Assembly (NCBI RefSeq): GCF_002188465.1
Contig: NZ_NINW01000045.1
Coordinates: forward strand, 59,590 to 123,589
DNA length: 64,000 bases
Reading direction: 5' to 3'
Origin: Pigmentiphaga sp. NML080357
GTDB taxonomy: Bacteria > Pseudomonadota > Gammaproteobacteria > Burkholderiales > Burkholderiaceae_B
Shown here: in pieces, positions 18,761 through 29,931 of the stretch
Position numbering within the stretch: the first letter of the stretch is position 1
Layout of the letters: every line of letters begins with the position of its first letter
Made by a program: the position numbers and the translations under genes
Notes under the pieces: generated by a model
The model's database searches: none
Told to the model about the DNA's origin: nothing
Seen by the model: the letters and a program-made list of their open reading frames with translations, nothing else

Positions 18761-19572
18761 GGTCTTTTCTGGTTAGGTTGCATGGTTGATGCAGGTTTCC
18801 TGGTATTGGGTTTGGCGCTGGCGGGCGGCTTGGCGGTGGTGACCGCGAAGCCGTTCGGATAGCGCAGGTCCGCATGTTCCAATCGGCCGATGCGCGCCTC
18901 GATGACCGGGATGGCCTGCACGAAGCGCTGCACGCGCGACTCCAGCGACGCCGTGTCGCTGCCCGGCGCGGTGGTCGGCTCGCGCCCCAGGTCGATCACG
19001 GCGCCGTTGGACAGCTCCACTTGCCAGGCGTAGCGCGGGGTCAGCACCACCCGCTCGGGATCGAGCTTGACCGGCGCGAACCAGCGCACCAGCTCCGCAT
19101 AGCGCTGGGCCACCAGCTTCTCCGAGCCGTCGGGGCCGCCGAAGACCGGCAGTTCCCGCTCGTCCTCGGCTTCGCCCAGGTTGGCGGTGAACGATTCGCC
19201 ATAGGTATTGAGCAAGCGGTTCTCGTTCCACAGGCCGAGCGTGCGGTGCTCCTGTATGGTCACGACCAGCGAATTGGGCCATTGCCGGCGCACCGATGCC
19301 TGCCGCACCCAGGGCACGGTCTCGAACACCTGGCGCATCCGTTCCAGGTCCGCGGTGAAGAAATTGCCCACCAGCCGCCCCGTGATGGCCGTGTGCACGC
19401 TTGCGGGCGTCACGTGCCGGAGCGTGCCGTCCTCGGCCTCGATCCAGATCGTCTGCAGCGCGAACACCGGCCGCTGCGCCAGCCACAGCAGCGCGCATGC
19501 GCCCAGTACCAGTGCCGCGGCGAGGTACAGCGCATTGGCGATGAGGTTCAGGGTTCGGGAGTCGTTCCACAC
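18757..19572 (-). CDS. ftsQ: Cell division protein FtsQ
   Basis: FtsQ, a bitopic divisome scaffold that links FtsA/FtsW side partners with FtsB/FtsL. It has 271 residues: a short cytoplasmic N-terminus, one transmembrane helix at about residues 9-30 (LIANALYLAAALVLGACALL), a POTRA domain beginning ALQTIWIEAEDGTLRHV, then the FtsQ beta domain (VRRQWPNSLVVTIQEH and LLNTYGESF). The C-terminal tail is basic and unusually rich in Lys/Pro/Ala. It overlaps ftsA by 4 bp and follows ddl after 19 bp. Confidence 0.95.
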   Translation of the reverse strand: MWNDSRTLNLIANALYLAAALVLGACALLWLAQRPVFALQTIWIEAEDGTLRHVTPASVHTAITGRLVGNFFTADLERMRQVFETVPWVRQASVRRQWPNSLVVTIQEHRTLGLWNENRLLNTYGESFTANLGEAEDERELPVFGGPDGSEKLVAQRYAELVRWFAPVKLDPERVVLTPRYAWQVELSNGAVIDLGREPTTAPGSDTASLESRVQRFVQAIPVIEARIGRLEHADLRYPNGFAVTTAKPPASAKPNTRKPASTMQPNQKRP

Positions 19573-19591
19573 AGAGTGTCCGATTCAAGGC

Positions 19592-20536
19592 TTACGAAGA
19601 CCGGCCCGAGATCTTGCAGCGTGCGTCCCGAAGGATTTCCACGCACAAGGCTTCGTAGCTCATGCCGCTGGCGGCGGCCGCCATGGGCACCAGCGAGTGG
19701 CCGGTCATGCCGGGCGATGTATTGACCTCCAGCAAATAGGGTTGGTTGTCGGCGTCGAGCATGACGTCCACGCGGCCCCAGCCCTCGCATCCCAGGACGC
19801 GATAGGCGGCTTCGCTGACTTCCTGGACGCGCTGCGTCACTGCGGGAGGCAGCGGCGCCGGGCACAGATACCGGGTGTCGTCGGTGAAATACTTGTGCTC
19901 GTAGTCGTAGTTGCCTTCGGGCGCCACGATCTCGACTACGGGCAGCGCGCGTGCCGCCGCGCCCGTCCCCAGAATCGCGACTGTCAGCTCGCGGCCCTGC
20001 ACGAAGGACTCGGCCAGCACCTGCTCGTCGTACTCGGCCGCCAGGCCATAGGCGGCGCGCATGCCGGCGACGTCGGCCACCTTGGTCACGCCGATGGTGG
20101 AGCCCTCGTGCGGCGGCTTGACGATCAGGGGTAATCCCAGCCTGGCCGCCACCGCGGCCAGGTCGGACGTCCGGTCCAGCACTTCGAAGCGCGGCGTGGG
20201 CAGGCCCTCGTTGACCCAGATGCGCTTGGTCATGGTCTTGTCCATGGCCAGGGCCGACGCGAGCGGGCCGCTGCCGGTGTAAGGCACGCCCAGCAGCTCG
20301 AGCGCGCCTTGCAGCGTGCCGTCCTCGCCATAGCGGCCGTGCAGGGCGATGAACACGCGGTCGTAGCGCTCTTCGGCCAGTTCGGCCAGCGAGCGCATCC
20401 CCGTGTCGAACAGATGCGCCTCGACCCCGGCGTTGCGCAGCGCCTGGTGCACGCCGGTGCCGGACATGATGGACACCTCGCGCTCGGCGGACTTGCCGCC
20501 GTACAAAACCCCGACCTTGCCGAACTGCGCGCTCAT
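19592..20536 (-). CDS. ddl: D-alanine--D-alanine ligase
   Basis: ATP-grasp ligase making the D-Ala-D-Ala dipeptide for peptidoglycan. It is 314 residues starting at ATG 20536 ([20 protein letters not shown]). Motifs: [48 protein letters not shown] and the C-terminal [15 protein letters not shown]. The start overlaps murC's stop by 4 bp. It matches the ddlB position between murC and ftsQ. Confidence 0.97.
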   Translation of the reverse strand: MSAQFGKVGVLYGGKSAEREVSIMSGTGVHQALRNAGVEAHLFDTGMRSLAELAEERYDRVFIALHGRYGEDGTLQGALELLGVPYTGSGPLASALAMDKTMTKRIWVNEGLPTPRFEVLDRTSDLAAVAARLGLPLIVKPPHEGSTIGVTKVADVAGMRAAYGLAAEYDEQVLAESFVQGRELTVAILGTGAAARALPVVEIVAPEGNYDYEHKYFTDDTRYLCPAPLPPAVTQRVQEVSEAAYRVLGCEGWGRVDVMLDADNQPYLLEVNTSPGMTGHSLVPMAAAASGMSYEALCVEILRDARCKISGRSS

Positions 20537-21972
20537 TGCTGTGTCCCTTTCTGATCCGATGCCGGGGCGAACAGCGCCCCGATCCTTGCCGGCATGCTGC
20601 CGATGGAGCCGGCGCCCATCGCGATGACGACATCGCCGTCGCGCGCGAAATCCACGATGGTCCGCGGCATGTCGGCAATGTCTTCGACGAATACCGGCTC
20701 GACCCGGCCCGCCACCCGCACCGCGCGGGCCAGCGACCGGCCATCGGCCGCCACGATGGGCGGCTCGCCGGCCGCATAGACCTCGGCCAGCAGCAAGGCA
20801 TCCGCCGTACCCAGCACTTTGACGAAATCCTCGAAGCAATCCCGTGTGCGTGTGTAACGATGGGGCTGGAAAGCCAGCACGATGCGCTGGTCGGGATAGG
20901 CACCGCGCGCGGCCGCCAGGGTGGCGGCCATTTCGACCGGATGGTGTCCGTAGTCGTCGATCAGCGTGAAGCTGCCGCCGCCATGCTCGGCCGCCACCGG
21001 GAACACACCCGCGTGGGTGAAGCGGCGGTTCACGCCGCGGAAGGCCGCCAGGGCCTCGCGGATGGCATCGTCCGGCACGCCCAGCTCGGTGGCCACGGCG
21101 ATGGTGGCCAGCGCGTTGCGCACGTTGTGTTCGCCCGGCAGGTTCAGCGTGATGTCCAGCGGCGGCAGCTCGACCTGCCGGTCGCGCCGCATTACCGTGA
21201 AGCACATGCGCGGGCCGTCGGCACGGACGTCCACGGCGCGGACCTGGGCGTCGGCGGCAAAGCCGTAGGTGGTCACCGGCCGCGAGACGAAAGGCAGGAT
21301 TTCGCGCACGTTGGCGTCGTCGATGCACAGGACCGCCGTGCCGTAGAACGGCATGCGCTGCGTGAACTCGACGAAGGCGCTCTTGAGCCGGGCGAAATCA
21401 TGGCCGTAGGTATCCATGTGGTCGGCGTCGATGTTCGTGATCACCGACATGACCGGCAACAGGTTCAGGAACGAAGCGTCGGATTCGTCGGCTTCGACCA
21501 CGATGAACTCGCCCTGCCCCAGCTTGGCGTTGGCGCCGGCCGAATTGAGCCGGCCACCGATGACGAACGTCGGATCGAGTCCGCCCGCAGCCAGCACGCT
21601 GGCGACCAGGCTGGTGGTGGTGGTCTTGCCATGGGTGCCGGCCACCGCGATGCCGCGCTTCAGGCGCATCAGCTCGGCCAGCATGACGGCGCGCGGCACC
21701 ACCGGAATGCGCTTGTTGCGCGCGGCGATGACTTCCGGATTGTTGCCCGCCACCGCGGTGGAGGTGACGATAGCGTCCACGCCCTCGATGTTCTCGGCGC
21801 TGTGGCCCTGCGTGATGCGCGCGCCCAGCTCCGCCAGTCGGCGGGTGGTCGCGGTGTCGGCCAGGTCGGAACCGCTGATGCGGTACCCCAGGTTGAGCAG
21901 CACCTCGGCGATGCCGCTCATGCCCGAGCCCCCTATGCCGACGAAATGAATGTGTCTGATTCGATGTCTCAT
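20533..21972 (-). CDS. murC: UDP-N-acetylmuramate--L-alanine ligase MurC
   Basis: MurC adds L-Ala to UDP-MurNAc. It is 479 residues starting at ATG 21972 ([20 protein letters not shown]). It shows the Rossmann N-domain glycine motif, the ATP loop [37 protein letters not shown] and [14 protein letters not shown]. An upstream in-frame extension is antisense of murG, not part of the protein. It starts 5 bp after murG ends. Confidence 0.97.
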   Translation of the reverse strand: MRHRIRHIHFVGIGGSGMSGIAEVLLNLGYRISGSDLADTATTRRLAELGARITQGHSAENIEGVDAIVTSTAVAGNNPEVIAARNKRIPVVPRAVMLAELMRLKRGIAVAGTHGKTTTTSLVASVLAAGGLDPTFVIGGRLNSAGANAKLGQGEFIVVEADESDASFLNLLPVMSVITNIDADHMDTYGHDFARLKSAFVEFTQRMPFYGTAVLCIDDANVREILPFVSRPVTTYGFAADAQVRAVDVRADGPRMCFTVMRRDRQVELPPLDITLNLPGEHNVRNALATIAVATELGVPDDAIREALAAFRGVNRRFTHAGVFPVAAEHGGGSFTLIDDYGHHPVEMAATLAAARGAYPDQRIVLAFQPHRYTRTRDCFEDFVKVLGTADALLLAEVYAAGEPPIVAADGRSLARAVRVAGRVEPVFVEDIADMPRTIVDFARDGDVVIAMGAGSIGSMPARIGALFAPASDQKGTQQ

Positions 21973-21977
21973 GGTAT

Positions 21978-23045
21978 TCAGCGTCGCGCCGCCGCCTCGC
22001 AGATGTCGGCTATCCGCTCGGTGGCGAACGGATGCGCCAGCGCTCGCGCGCGGGTCGCGGTTTCGGCCAGTTCGGCCCGGTTGCGTTGACGCAGCCAGCC
22101 GGCCAGCCACTCGGCCGTCAGGGCCGATTGGGGCTGCAGCCATCCGGCCTGCGCATCGCTCAGATATCTGGCATTGGTCGTCTGGTGGTCGTCCACGGCA
22201 TGCGGGAACGGCACGAACAACGCCGCCACGCCCGCCGCGCACACTTCGGCCACCGTCATCGCGCCCGAACGGCAGATCACCAGGTCCGCGTCGGCATAGG
22301 CGGCCGCCATGTCGGCGATGAAGGCGCGGCAGTCGGCATGCACGCCCGCCTGGGCGTAGGCCGTCCGCAGCGCGTCGATGTGCTTCTCGCCCGCCTGGTG
22401 CACGACCTGCGGACGCTGGTCCGCGGGCAGGGCCGCGATCGCGCGCGGCACGACGTCGTTGAGTGCCTGGGCGCCGAGGCTGCCGCCTACCACCAGCAGC
22501 CGCAGCGGCCCCTCGCGGCCCGCGAAACGCTCGGCGGGCGGCATCACCGCGGCCACTTCGGGCCGCACCGGGTTGCCGGTCAGTTCGCCCGGCAGGGCGT
22601 TCGGGAAGGCGGTCAGCACCCGGTTCGCCCATCGCGCCAGCAAGCGATTGGTCATGCCCGCCACGGAGTTCTGTTCGTGCACCACCAGGGGCGTGCCGCG
22701 CAGGCGCGCCATCATGCCGCCGGGCAGGGCCACATAGCCTCCCATGCCGAGCACCACGTCGGGCCGATGGCGCCGCAGGGCCGACGAGGCCTGCGCGGCC
22801 GCGCGCGCCAGCGTGAACGGCAGCTTGAGCAGCGTGGCGGGTCCCTTGCCGCGCACGCCGGAAAAACGCACCGGCGCGATGGGGATGCCGTGGGGCGGCA
22901 CGAGCCGGCCTTCCATGGCCTCCGGGTTGCCCATCCAGACCACGCTCCAGCCGCGCGCGCGCAAGGCGCCGGCCACGGCGAGCCCTGGCATGATGTGGCC
23001 GCCGGTGCCGCCGGCCATCACCATCAGCGTGCGCGGCGCGTTCAT
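21978..23045 (-). CDS. murG: UDP-GlcNAc transferase MurG
   Basis: MurG is the membrane-associated glycosyltransferase that converts lipid I to lipid II. It is 355 residues starting at ATG 23045 ([13 protein letters not shown]). Motifs: [21 protein letters not shown] (first G-loop, donor/acceptor cleft), [13 protein letters not shown] and the QAGEKH region, then [19 protein letters not shown] and [17 protein letters not shown] (UDP-GlcNAc site). The start overlaps ftsW's stop by 4 bp. Confidence 0.97.
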   Translation of the reverse strand: MNAPRTLMVMAGGTGGHIMPGLAVAGALRARGWSVVWMGNPEAMEGRLVPPHGIPIAPVRFSGVRGKGPATLLKLPFTLARAAAQASSALRRHRPDVVLGMGGYVALPGGMMARLRGTPLVVHEQNSVAGMTNRLLARWANRVLTAFPNALPGELTGNPVRPEVAAVMPPAERFAGREGPLRLLVVGGSLGAQALNDVVPRAIAALPADQRPQVVHQAGEKHIDALRTAYAQAGVHADCRAFIADMAAAYADADLVICRSGAMTVAEVCAAGVAALFVPFPHAVDDHQTTNARYLSDAQAGWLQPQSALTAEWLAGWLRQRNRAELAETATRARALAHPFATERIADICEAAARR

Positions 23046-24235
23046 AGCCGCCCCCCGCGCATCAGAATGCGATTCTCGTAGTCCACGCGCATCAGCACGG
23101 CGAGCGCCGCCATGTTGGCGATGATGCCGGAACCGCCGAAGCTCATGAATGGCAGCGTCAGGCCCTTGGTGGGCAGGAGGCCGAGGTTCACGCCCATGTT
23201 GATCAGCGCCTGCACGCCTATCCAGAGGACCACGCCCTTGGCGACCAGGCCGCTGAATACCCGGTCCATGGCGATGGCCTGGCGACCGATCTCGAAGCCA
23301 CGGCGCACGATGACGAAGAACAGCGAAATGACGACCAGCACGCCGACGAACCCCAGCTCCTCGCCGATGACGGCCAGGAGGAAGTCGGTGTGCGCCTCGG
23401 GCAGGTAGTGGAGCTTTTCCACGCTGGCTCCGAGCCCTACGCCGAACCATTCGCCGCGGCCGAAGGCGATCAGCGAGTGCGAGAGCTGGTAGGCCTTGCC
23501 GAGCGCGTTGGCCTCGGTCCAGGGATCGAGATAGGCGAACAGGCGCTCGCGCCGCCACGGCGCGGCCCAGATCAGGAGCAGGAAGGTCGATACCAGCACC
23601 GCGGTCAGGCCGCCGAACAGCTTGCCGTTGATGCCTCCCAGGAACAGGATGCCCATCGAGATCGCGACGATGACCACGAAGGCGCCCAGGTCGGGTTCGA
23701 GCAACAGCAGGAGGCCGCTGGCCGCCATCGCGCAGGCCATGGGCAGGAAGCCGCGCGTGAAATTCTGCATGTACGCCTGCTTGCGCACCGTGTAGTCGGC
23801 CGCGTAGATCAATACCGCCAGCTTCATCAGCTCGGAGGGCTGGAAGTTGACGAAGCCCAGCGGCAGCCAGCGATGCGAGCCGTTGACCTCCTTGCCTATG
23901 CCCGGGATCAGCACCAGCACCAGCAGGAACAGCGCCACGCCGAACACCGGCATGGAGAACTTTTGCCAGACGTCCATGCGTATCGTAAACGTGGCGGCGG
24001 CCACCACCACGCCCAGCAACAGGTAGGCCGTGTGGCGGACGAGGAAATAGTAATTGCCGTAGTTGGCGAACTTGGGCGAGTCCGCGAGCGTAACGGAGGC
24101 GGAATACACCATGACCAGCCCGAGCAGCAGCAGGGCGATGGCGGACGTCACGAGCGCCGCGTCGTAGTTCAGCATGCGGGTGCGGCTGGGCCGCACGGCA
24201 TTGACGCTACCGGTCAGTTCGGCGAACAGGCTCAT
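23042..24235 (-). CDS. ftsW: Peptidoglycan polymerase FtsW
   Basis: FtsW is the SEDS-family polymerase of the divisome, acting with PBP3/FtsI. It has 397 residues with about ten hydrophobic helices; the start is ATG 24235 ([16 protein letters not shown]). SEDS features visible: [12 protein letters not shown] in the first helix, [52 protein letters not shown] and [15 protein letters not shown]. It lies between murD (4-bp gap) and murG. Confidence 0.97.
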   Translation of the reverse strand: MSLFAELTGSVNAVRPSRTRMLNYDAALVTSAIALLLLGLVMVYSASVTLADSPKFANYGNYYFLVRHTAYLLLGVVVAAATFTIRMDVWQKFSMPVFGVALFLLVLVLIPGIGKEVNGSHRWLPLGFVNFQPSELMKLAVLIYAADYTVRKQAYMQNFTRGFLPMACAMAASGLLLLLEPDLGAFVVIVAISMGILFLGGINGKLFGGLTAVLVSTFLLLIWAAPWRRERLFAYLDPWTEANALGKAYQLSHSLIAFGRGEWFGVGLGASVEKLHYLPEAHTDFLLAVIGEELGFVGVLVVISLFFVIVRRGFEIGRQAIAMDRVFSGLVAKGVVLWIGVQALINMGVNLGLLPTKGLTLPFMSFGGSGIIANMAALAVLMRVDYENRILMRGGRL

Positions 24236-24239
24236 GGCG

Positions 24240-25799
24240 TCACACCTCCCCCCGGTCGGCCGCGAGCGTCTGCACGGCGTCGGCGAACACGTCGGCACGA
24301 TGCTTGTAGTCGCGGAACATGTCGAAACTCGCGCACGCTGGCGACAGCAGCACGGCATCGCCCGGCTCGGCCCGCGCCATGGCCGCGTTCACGGCGGCGC
24401 CCAGGTCCGGGCTTTGCTCCAGCGGCACGCCCGAAGCGCCCAGCGCCTCGGCAATCGCCGGCGCATCGCGTCCGATCAGCACCACCGCGCGGGCGTGCAG
24501 CGCCACGGCGCGCGCCAGCGGCGAGAAATCCTGGCCCTTGCCGACGCCGCCGGCGATGAGCACGCACCGCTGCCCCAGCCCTTCCAGGGCGGCAACGGTA
24601 GCGCCGACGTTGGTTCCCTTGCTGTCGTCGATGAAATCCACGCCGGCGATGCTGCGCAGGAACTCCACCCGGTGCGGCTCGCCGCGGTACTCGCTCACCG
24701 CCCGCAGCAGCGGTGCCCAGGGCAGGCCCAGGCTGCGGGCCAGCAACAGCGCCGCCTGCACGTTCAAGGCGTTGTGCACGCCGCGTATGTGCAGGGCATC
24801 GACCGGCATCAGCCGGTTGACCCGACCTTCCGGACGCGTCACGACCTCGCCCTTCTTGCGCTTGACGGGCGGCGCCTCGAAGTCGTCCGCGGCGGCCTCA
24901 GCCAGCCAGGCGACGCCATGGCTGTGATCGAGTCCCAGATCGCCGGTGGAAACCGGGGTCTCGCGTCCGAAACTGCGCACCCGTTCGCCGTCCAGCCGGT
25001 CGACCATTGCCGCCACCGCCGGATCGTCGCGGTTGACGATGGCCGTGGCGGAAGCCGCCAGCAGCCGGGCCTTGGCCGCGCCATAGGCCTGCATGTCGCC
25101 GTGCCAGTCCAGGTGATCCTGGGTCAGGTTCAGCACCGCGCCGGCATGCGGCTTGAGCGTGCTGGTGGTTTCCAACTGGAAGCTGGAGAGCTCCAGCACC
25201 CAGACCTCGGGCAGCCTGTCTTCTTCGAGCGCCGCCATCAGCGCCGTCAGGGCGGCGGGACCGATGTTGCCCGCCACGCCCACGGAACGGCCGGCGGCTT
25301 CCACCAGGCGGCCGGCCAGCGCGCATACGGTCGTCTTGCCGTTGGTGCCGGTCACGGCCAGCACGCGCGGCGCATAGGACCGCGTGGCCGCGAGGTCGGC
25401 CAGGGCCTGGGCGAACAATTCGATTTCACCGATCACGGGAATGCCGCGCTCGCGCGCGGCGGCGACCAGTTCCCGCGCAGGCGCCGCGTGCGGCGGCAGC
25501 CCCGGGCTGATGACCACGCGCTCGACACCGGCCAGCAGATCCGGGTCGAAGCAGCGCTCGCCGTCCCGTTCCAGCAGCGCCGCCTCGCCCAGCCGGAACT
25601 CGGCATGCGGCGCGACTTCGCGCAGGACCTCGATCCCCGCCGGCGCGGCGCGCGAGTCGGCCACGCGCAGCGCCCCTCCCGTCCGGGCGCACCAGCGCAC
25701 GACGGCCGCGCCCGATTCGCCCAGGCCCAGAACCAGGGTGAACGGCGCTTGCGCGACGGGCTCGAGCGGTGTTTGCATGTTCAACGATTCGTCCGACAC
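24240..25799 (-). CDS. murD: UDP-N-acetylmuramoylalanine--D-glutamate ligase MurD
   Basis: MurD adds D-Glu to UDP-MurNAc-L-Ala. It is 519 residues, somewhat long for the family because of an inserted hydrophilic stretch in the central domain (about residues 285-330, including PPVKRKKGE). Motifs: [75 protein letters not shown] and [18 protein letters not shown] 25799 directly abuts the mraY stop; ATG 25778 is an alternative start seven codons in. Confidence 0.96.
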   Translation of the reverse strand: MSDESLNMQTPLEPVAQAPFTLVLGLGESGAAVVRWCARTGGALRVADSRAAPAGIEVLREVAPHAEFRLGEAALLERDGERCFDPDLLAGVERVVISPGLPPHAAPARELVAAARERGIPVIGEIELFAQALADLAATRSYAPRVLAVTGTNGKTTVCALAGRLVEAAGRSVGVAGNIGPAALTALMAALEEDRLPEVWVLELSSFQLETTSTLKPHAGAVLNLTQDHLDWHGDMQAYGAAKARLLAASATAIVNRDDPAVAAMVDRLDGERVRSFGRETPVSTGDLGLDHSHGVAWLAEAAADDFEAPPVKRKKGEVVTRPEGRVNRLMPVDALHIRGVHNALNVQAALLLARSLGLPWAPLLRAVSEYRGEPHRVEFLRSIAGVDFIDDSKGTNVGATVAALEGLGQRCVLIAGGVGKGQDFSPLARAVALHARAVVLIGRDAPAIAEALGASGVPLEQSPDLGAAVNAAMARAEPGDAVLLSPACASFDMFRDYKHRADVFADAVQTLAADRGEV

Positions 25800-26969
25800 T
25801 TAACGCAACTTCAACGTCGCCAGCCCGACCAGCACCAACATCATGGTGATGATCCAGAACCGGACGACGACCTGGGTTTCCTTCCAGCCGCTGACCTCGA
25901 AATGGTGGTGCAGCGGCGCCATCTTGAATATCCGACGGCCTTGGCCGTAGCGCTTCTTGGTGTACTTGAACCAGCTCACCTGCAGGATCACCGACAGCGT
26001 CTCCACCACGAACACGCCGCCCATGATGAAAAGCACGATCTCCTGCCGCACGATCACGGCCATGGTGCCGAGCGCGCCGCCCAGCGCCAGCGCGCCGACG
26101 TCGCCCATGAACACCTGGGCCGGATAGGCGTTGAACCACAGGAAAGCCAGCCCGGCTCCGCCCAGCGCCGCGCAGATCACCATGAGCTCCGAAGCGCCCG
26201 GTATGTACGGGAACAGCAGGTACTTGGAATAATCGACCCGGCCGACCACGTAGGCGAACACGCCCAGCGCGGTTCCCACCAGCACGGTCGGCATGATGGC
26301 AAGCCCGTCGAGGCCGTCGGTCAGGTTGACGGCGTTGCTGCTTCCCACGATCACGGCCCACGTCAGGGCGATGAAGCCGATCACGCCCAGCGGATAGCTC
26401 ACGCTCTTGAAGAACGGCACGATGAGGTCGGCCCGTTGCGGCAGGTGGTAGCCGAACCCGCCCGAAACCCAGTCGACCAGCAGCGACCAGGTGCCGGCCG
26501 CGTCCGGCGCCGAGATGGCGAAAGCCAGGTAGACCGAGGCCACCAGACCGATCAGCGTCTGCCAGAAGAACTTCTCGCGCGCCGGCATGCCCTCGGGATC
26601 GCGGCGCACGACCTTGCGATAGTCGTCCGACCAGCCGATCCAGCCGAAACCGAAGGTGACCAGCAGCACCACCCAGACGAAGCGGTTGCTCCAGTCCGCC
26701 CACAGCAGCGTGGAGACGCCGATGGCGATGAGGATGAGCGCGCCCCCCATGGTGGGCGTGCCGCTCTTGATCAAATGGGTCTCGGGACCATAGCTGCGCA
26801 CGGCCTGGCCGATCTTGAGCGCGGTCAGTTTGCGGATCACCCACGGACCCGCGATCAGCCCGATGAGCAGCGCCGTCGCGCACGCGAGCACCGCGCGCAA
26901 CGTGATGTAGCTGAACACCGAGAAAGCCCGGTAATCCTCCGATAACCATTGGGCCAGTTCAAGCAGCAT
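25800..26969 (-). CDS. mraY: Phospho-N-acetylmuramoyl-pentapeptide-transferase MraY
   Basis: MraY transfers phospho-MurNAc-pentapeptide to undecaprenyl phosphate, forming lipid I. It is 389 residues, polytopic (about ten helices), starting at ATG 26969 ([16 protein letters not shown]). Motifs: [39 protein letters not shown] (the catalytic Asp pair region), [19 protein letters not shown] and [15 protein letters not shown]. The first 11 bp overlap the end of the murE-murF gene. Confidence 0.97.
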   Translation of the reverse strand: MLLELAQWLSEDYRAFSVFSYITLRAVLACATALLIGLIAGPWVIRKLTALKIGQAVRSYGPETHLIKSGTPTMGGALILIAIGVSTLLWADWSNRFVWVVLLVTFGFGWIGWSDDYRKVVRRDPEGMPAREKFFWQTLIGLVASVYLAFAISAPDAAGTWSLLVDWVSGGFGYHLPQRADLIVPFFKSVSYPLGVIGFIALTWAVIVGSSNAVNLTDGLDGLAIMPTVLVGTALGVFAYVVGRVDYSKYLLFPYIPGASELMVICAALGGAGLAFLWFNAYPAQVFMGDVGALALGGALGTMAVIVRQEIVLFIMGGVFVVETLSVILQVSWFKYTKKRYGQGRRIFKMAPLHHHFEVSGWKETQVVVRFWIITMMLVLVGLATLKLR

Positions 26970-29931
26970 GCTTATTATTACCAATAGAAGAATGATCCGA
27001 CGGGAGGCCGGCCTGCAATGCCTGCACTACCCGCTCCATGCGCATGAAGCGCGAGCCCTTCACCAATACCGATGCGGGGTGGATCGCCATCACGGCAGGC
27101 GCCACCTGCTCGACCGCATCGGCATGCACGCCGCCGCCACCGAACGCCTGGGCGGTAGCCCGGGTGGCATCCCCCAGCGCGAACAGCGCATCGATGCCCC
27201 GCTCCTTCGCATATGCGCCGACCTCGGCATGCATGGCCGGCCCCTGGTCCCCCACTTCACCCATGTCCCCCAGCACGAGCGCGCGCGGTTGCGGCAGGCT
27301 CGCGAGCACGTCGATGGCGGCCCGGACCGAATCGGGATTGGCGTTGTAGGTATCGTCGATCAGCAACGCGCCGCCAGGGAGCCGATGGCGTTGCATGCGC
27401 CCCTTGACCGGCGCGAATTCCGCCAGGCCGCGCGCGATGGCGGCCAGGTCGATGCCTGCCGCCAGAGCGCAGGCGGCCGCTGCCAGCGCGTTGCGCACGT
27501 TGTGCATCCCGGCCGCGGCAAGGACGATCTCGACCTCGCCGTCGGGCGTGCTGAGCTGGAAGCGGGTCTCGAACGGATCGAGGCGGACGTCCCGCGCGCC
27601 CACCTCGACGTCGCCGCCCAGGCCGAAGCGCAGGCAGCGGCGGGTGCCGGCCAGCTCGACCCACACCGGCGTGTAAGGATCATCGCCCGGGAAGACGGCG
27701 ATGCCGTCTGCGGCCAGCGCGGCGATGACGGCGCCGTTCTCGCGCGCCACGGCCTCGACGGTATGCATGAATTCCTGGTGCTCGCGCTGGGCGTTGTTGA
27801 CCAGCGCCACCGTAGGCGCGGCAATGCGCGCCAGCTCGGCGATCTCGCCGGGATGGTTCATGCCCAGTTCGATCACCGCGCAGCGATGGGCATCGCGCAG
27901 CCGCATCAGCGTGAGCGGCACGCCGATCTCGTTGTTCAGGTTGCCTTGCGTGGCCAGGCGCCCCTCGGCGCCATGGCGCGCCGCGAAAATCGCGGCGATC
28001 ATTTCCTTGGTGGTCGTCTTGCCGTTGCTGCCGGTCACGCCTACCACCGGAATGGCGAAACGGCCGCGCCAGGCAGCGGCAAGATCGCCCAGCGCGCGCC
28101 GGGTATCGGCCACCACGATCTGCGGCATGCCCGCATCTTCGACCGGACGTTGCACGACCGCAGCCACGGCGCCGGCATCCCGCGCGGCCCGCACGTAAGC
28201 ATGGCCGTCGAAGCGCTCGCCGCTCAGGGCGACGAACAACTCGCCCCGGGCGACGTTGCGCGAGTCGCTGCCCACGCAGCCGAAAACCACGTAATCGGCA
28301 CCCGTCTCGCCGTGCACGACGCCGCGCATGGCGCGCGCCGCGTCGGCCAGCGTCATCAGGCCCGCCGCAGCGGGATCGACGCGATAGGCGGCAAGGGCGA
28401 GTTCGGCCTGCTCGACATCGGAAAACGGATGGCGGACGCCGCCTATCTCCTGATAGGCCTCATGCCCCTTGCCCGCCACCAGGATGAGGTCTTCGGGGCC
28501 GGCCTGGAGCACGGCATCCCGGATGGCGCGCCCGCGGTCGGGATCGGTCCGCACGACGAAGCCCCGGGGCACGCCGGCCAGGATCTGGTCGATGATGGAC
28601 TGGGGTGATTCGCCGCGGGGATTGTCGCTGGTTACGATGACCTGGTCGGCATGCGTGCATGCGACCTGCGCCATCTGCGGCCGCTTGCCGGGATCGCGGT
28701 CACCGCCGCATCCGAAAAGGCAGATGCGCCGGCCGCCACGGGCCTGGGCCACCGGCACCAGCGCCTCGAGCGCGCGCGCCAGGGCATCGGGCGTATGGGC
28801 GTAGTCGACCACCACGAGCGGGCCGCCTTCGCCGGGGCGGCGTCCCGCCACCGCGACAGCCTGTAGCCGGCCCGCCGCGGGTTGGGCCGACGAGAGCGCC
28901 GCCGACACGCGCTGGACGCTCCATCCCAGTTCGAAAAGCACACCCGCCATGGCCAGCAGGTTGGACACGTTGTGCTCGCCGAGCAGCGGTGTCGCGATCT
29001 GCACCGCGCGGCCCTGCCAGTTCAACGTGAACACCATGCCGTGCCCGGTCGCGTGCAGGTCGGAGGCGATGAGGGCGCGCGATCCCGCGGCCTGCGGCGC
29101 CGCATCGAGGCCATAGGTGGTCAGCGCCACCGGCCGGCTGCCGGCCTGCAGCGCGGCGATCAGCCGCCGGCCGGCCTCGTCGTCCTGGTTCACGACCGCA
29201 GCCGACACGCCTTGCCAGGAGAACAGCCGCGCCTTCTCGGCTTCGTAGGCGGCCATGTCGCCGTGGTAGTCCAGGTGATCGCGGGTAAGGTTGGTGAATA
29301 CGGCGATGTCGACGTGCAGTCCGTCCAGGCGCCCTTCGGCGATCCCGATCGAGGACGCTTCGATCGCGACCGCCGCTACACCGTCCCGGCGCATGTCGGC
29401 CAGCGCCCGGTGCAGGGCCACGGCGTCCGGCGTGGTCAGGCCGGTGGCCAGCGAGCGCGAGCCGCCGTCGGAGGCAGGTATCTGTATGCCAAGCGTGCCG
29501 ATCACGCCGCAAGGCATGCCGCCCGCCGTCAGCGCGTGGGCAAGCCATTGCGTGCAGGACGTCTTGCCGTTGGTGCCCGTCACGGCGATCACCCGCATGT
29601 CGCGGGACGGCTCGCCGTACCAGCCGGAGGCCACGGCGCCGAGCGCCGGCTTCAGGCTGGATACCGGCAGCGCCGGCACGCCGCGCTCGCCGAGGGTGCG
29701 CAGCAGCGCGGCCGTGCGCCCCGGGTCGGCATCGTCGAACACCACCGCGCTCGCCCCGCGATCGAGCGCCTGGCCGATGAAATCGCGGCCGTCGCTGCGC
29801 GCGCCGACATAGGCCAGGAAAATGTCGCCCGCCTGCACCGCCCGGGAATCCAGGCGCAAATGCGAACCTGGAGAGGCGTGCTGGCGCAGCCACTCCAGGA
29901 TCGCGGAGGCGGGGGACGTTGCCGCCGTCAC
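26959..29931 (-). CDS. murE/murF: Bifunctional MurE-MurF fusion ligase
   Basis: A single 990-residue frame encodes two Mur ligases. MurE, which adds meso-diaminopimelate, spans about residues 1-515: [15 protein letters not shown]-loop GTNGKT at 119-124, [11 protein letters not shown], and the DAP-recognition motif DNPR at 436-439. MurF, which adds D-Ala-D-Ala, starts near M526 ([10 protein letters not shown]) and has P-loop GSNGKTTT at 634-641, [22 protein letters not shown] and [11 protein letters not shown]. There is no stop or frameshift in the junction (about residues 510-526, [10 protein letters not shown]). In most bacteria these are separate genes; the fusion is established for Bordetella pertussis. 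The start overlaps ftsI's stop by 4 bp and the 3' end overlaps mraY. Confidence 0.97.
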   Translation of the reverse strand: MTAATSPASAILEWLRQHASPGSHLRLDSRAVQAGDIFLAYVGARSDGRDFIGQALDRGASAVVFDDADPGRTAALLRTLGERGVPALPVSSLKPALGAVASGWYGEPSRDMRVIAVTGTNGKTSCTQWLAHALTAGGMPCGVIGTLGIQIPASDGGSRSLATGLTTPDAVALHRALADMRRDGVAAVAIEASSIGIAEGRLDGLHVDIAVFTNLTRDHLDYHGDMAAYEAEKARLFSWQGVSAAVVNQDDEAGRRLIAALQAGSRPVALTTYGLDAAPQAAGSRALIASDLHATGHGMVFTLNWQGRAVQIATPLLGEHNVSNLLAMAGVLFELGWSVQRVSAALSSAQPAAGRLQAVAVAGRRPGEGGPLVVVDYAHTPDALARALEALVPVAQARGGRRICLFGCGGDRDPGKRPQMAQVACTHADQVIVTSDNPRGESPQSIIDQILAGVPRGFVVRTDPDRGRAIRDAVLQAGPEDLILVAGKGHEAYQEIGGVRHPFSDVEQAELALAAYRVDPAAAGLMTLADAARAMRGVVHGETGADYVVFGCVGSDSRNVARGELFVALSGERFDGHAYVRAARDAGAVAAVVQRPVEDAGMPQIVVADTRRALGDLAAAWRGRFAIPVVGVTGSNGKTTTKEMIAAIFAARHGAEGRLATQGNLNNEIGVPLTLMRLRDAHRCAVIELGMNHPGEIAELARIAAPTVALVNNAQREHQEFMHTVEAVARENGAVIAALAADGIAVFPGDDPYTPVWVELAGTRRCLRFGLGGDVEVGARDVRLDPFETRFQLSTPDGEVEIVLAAAGMHNVRNALAAAACALAAGIDLAAIARGLAEFAPVKGRMQRHRLPGGALLIDDTYNANPDSVRAAIDVLASLPQPRALVLGDMGEVGDQGPAMHAEVGAYAKERGIDALFALGDATRATAQAFGGGGVHADAVEQVAPAVMAIHPASVLVKGSRFMRMERVVQALQAGLPSDHSSIGNNKHAA

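Noticed and set aside
24174..26945. A 923-codon plus-strand frame antisense to murD and mraY
   Set aside because: Rich in Gln, His and Arg as expected for an antisense shadow; two essential, well-conserved genes occupy the other strand.
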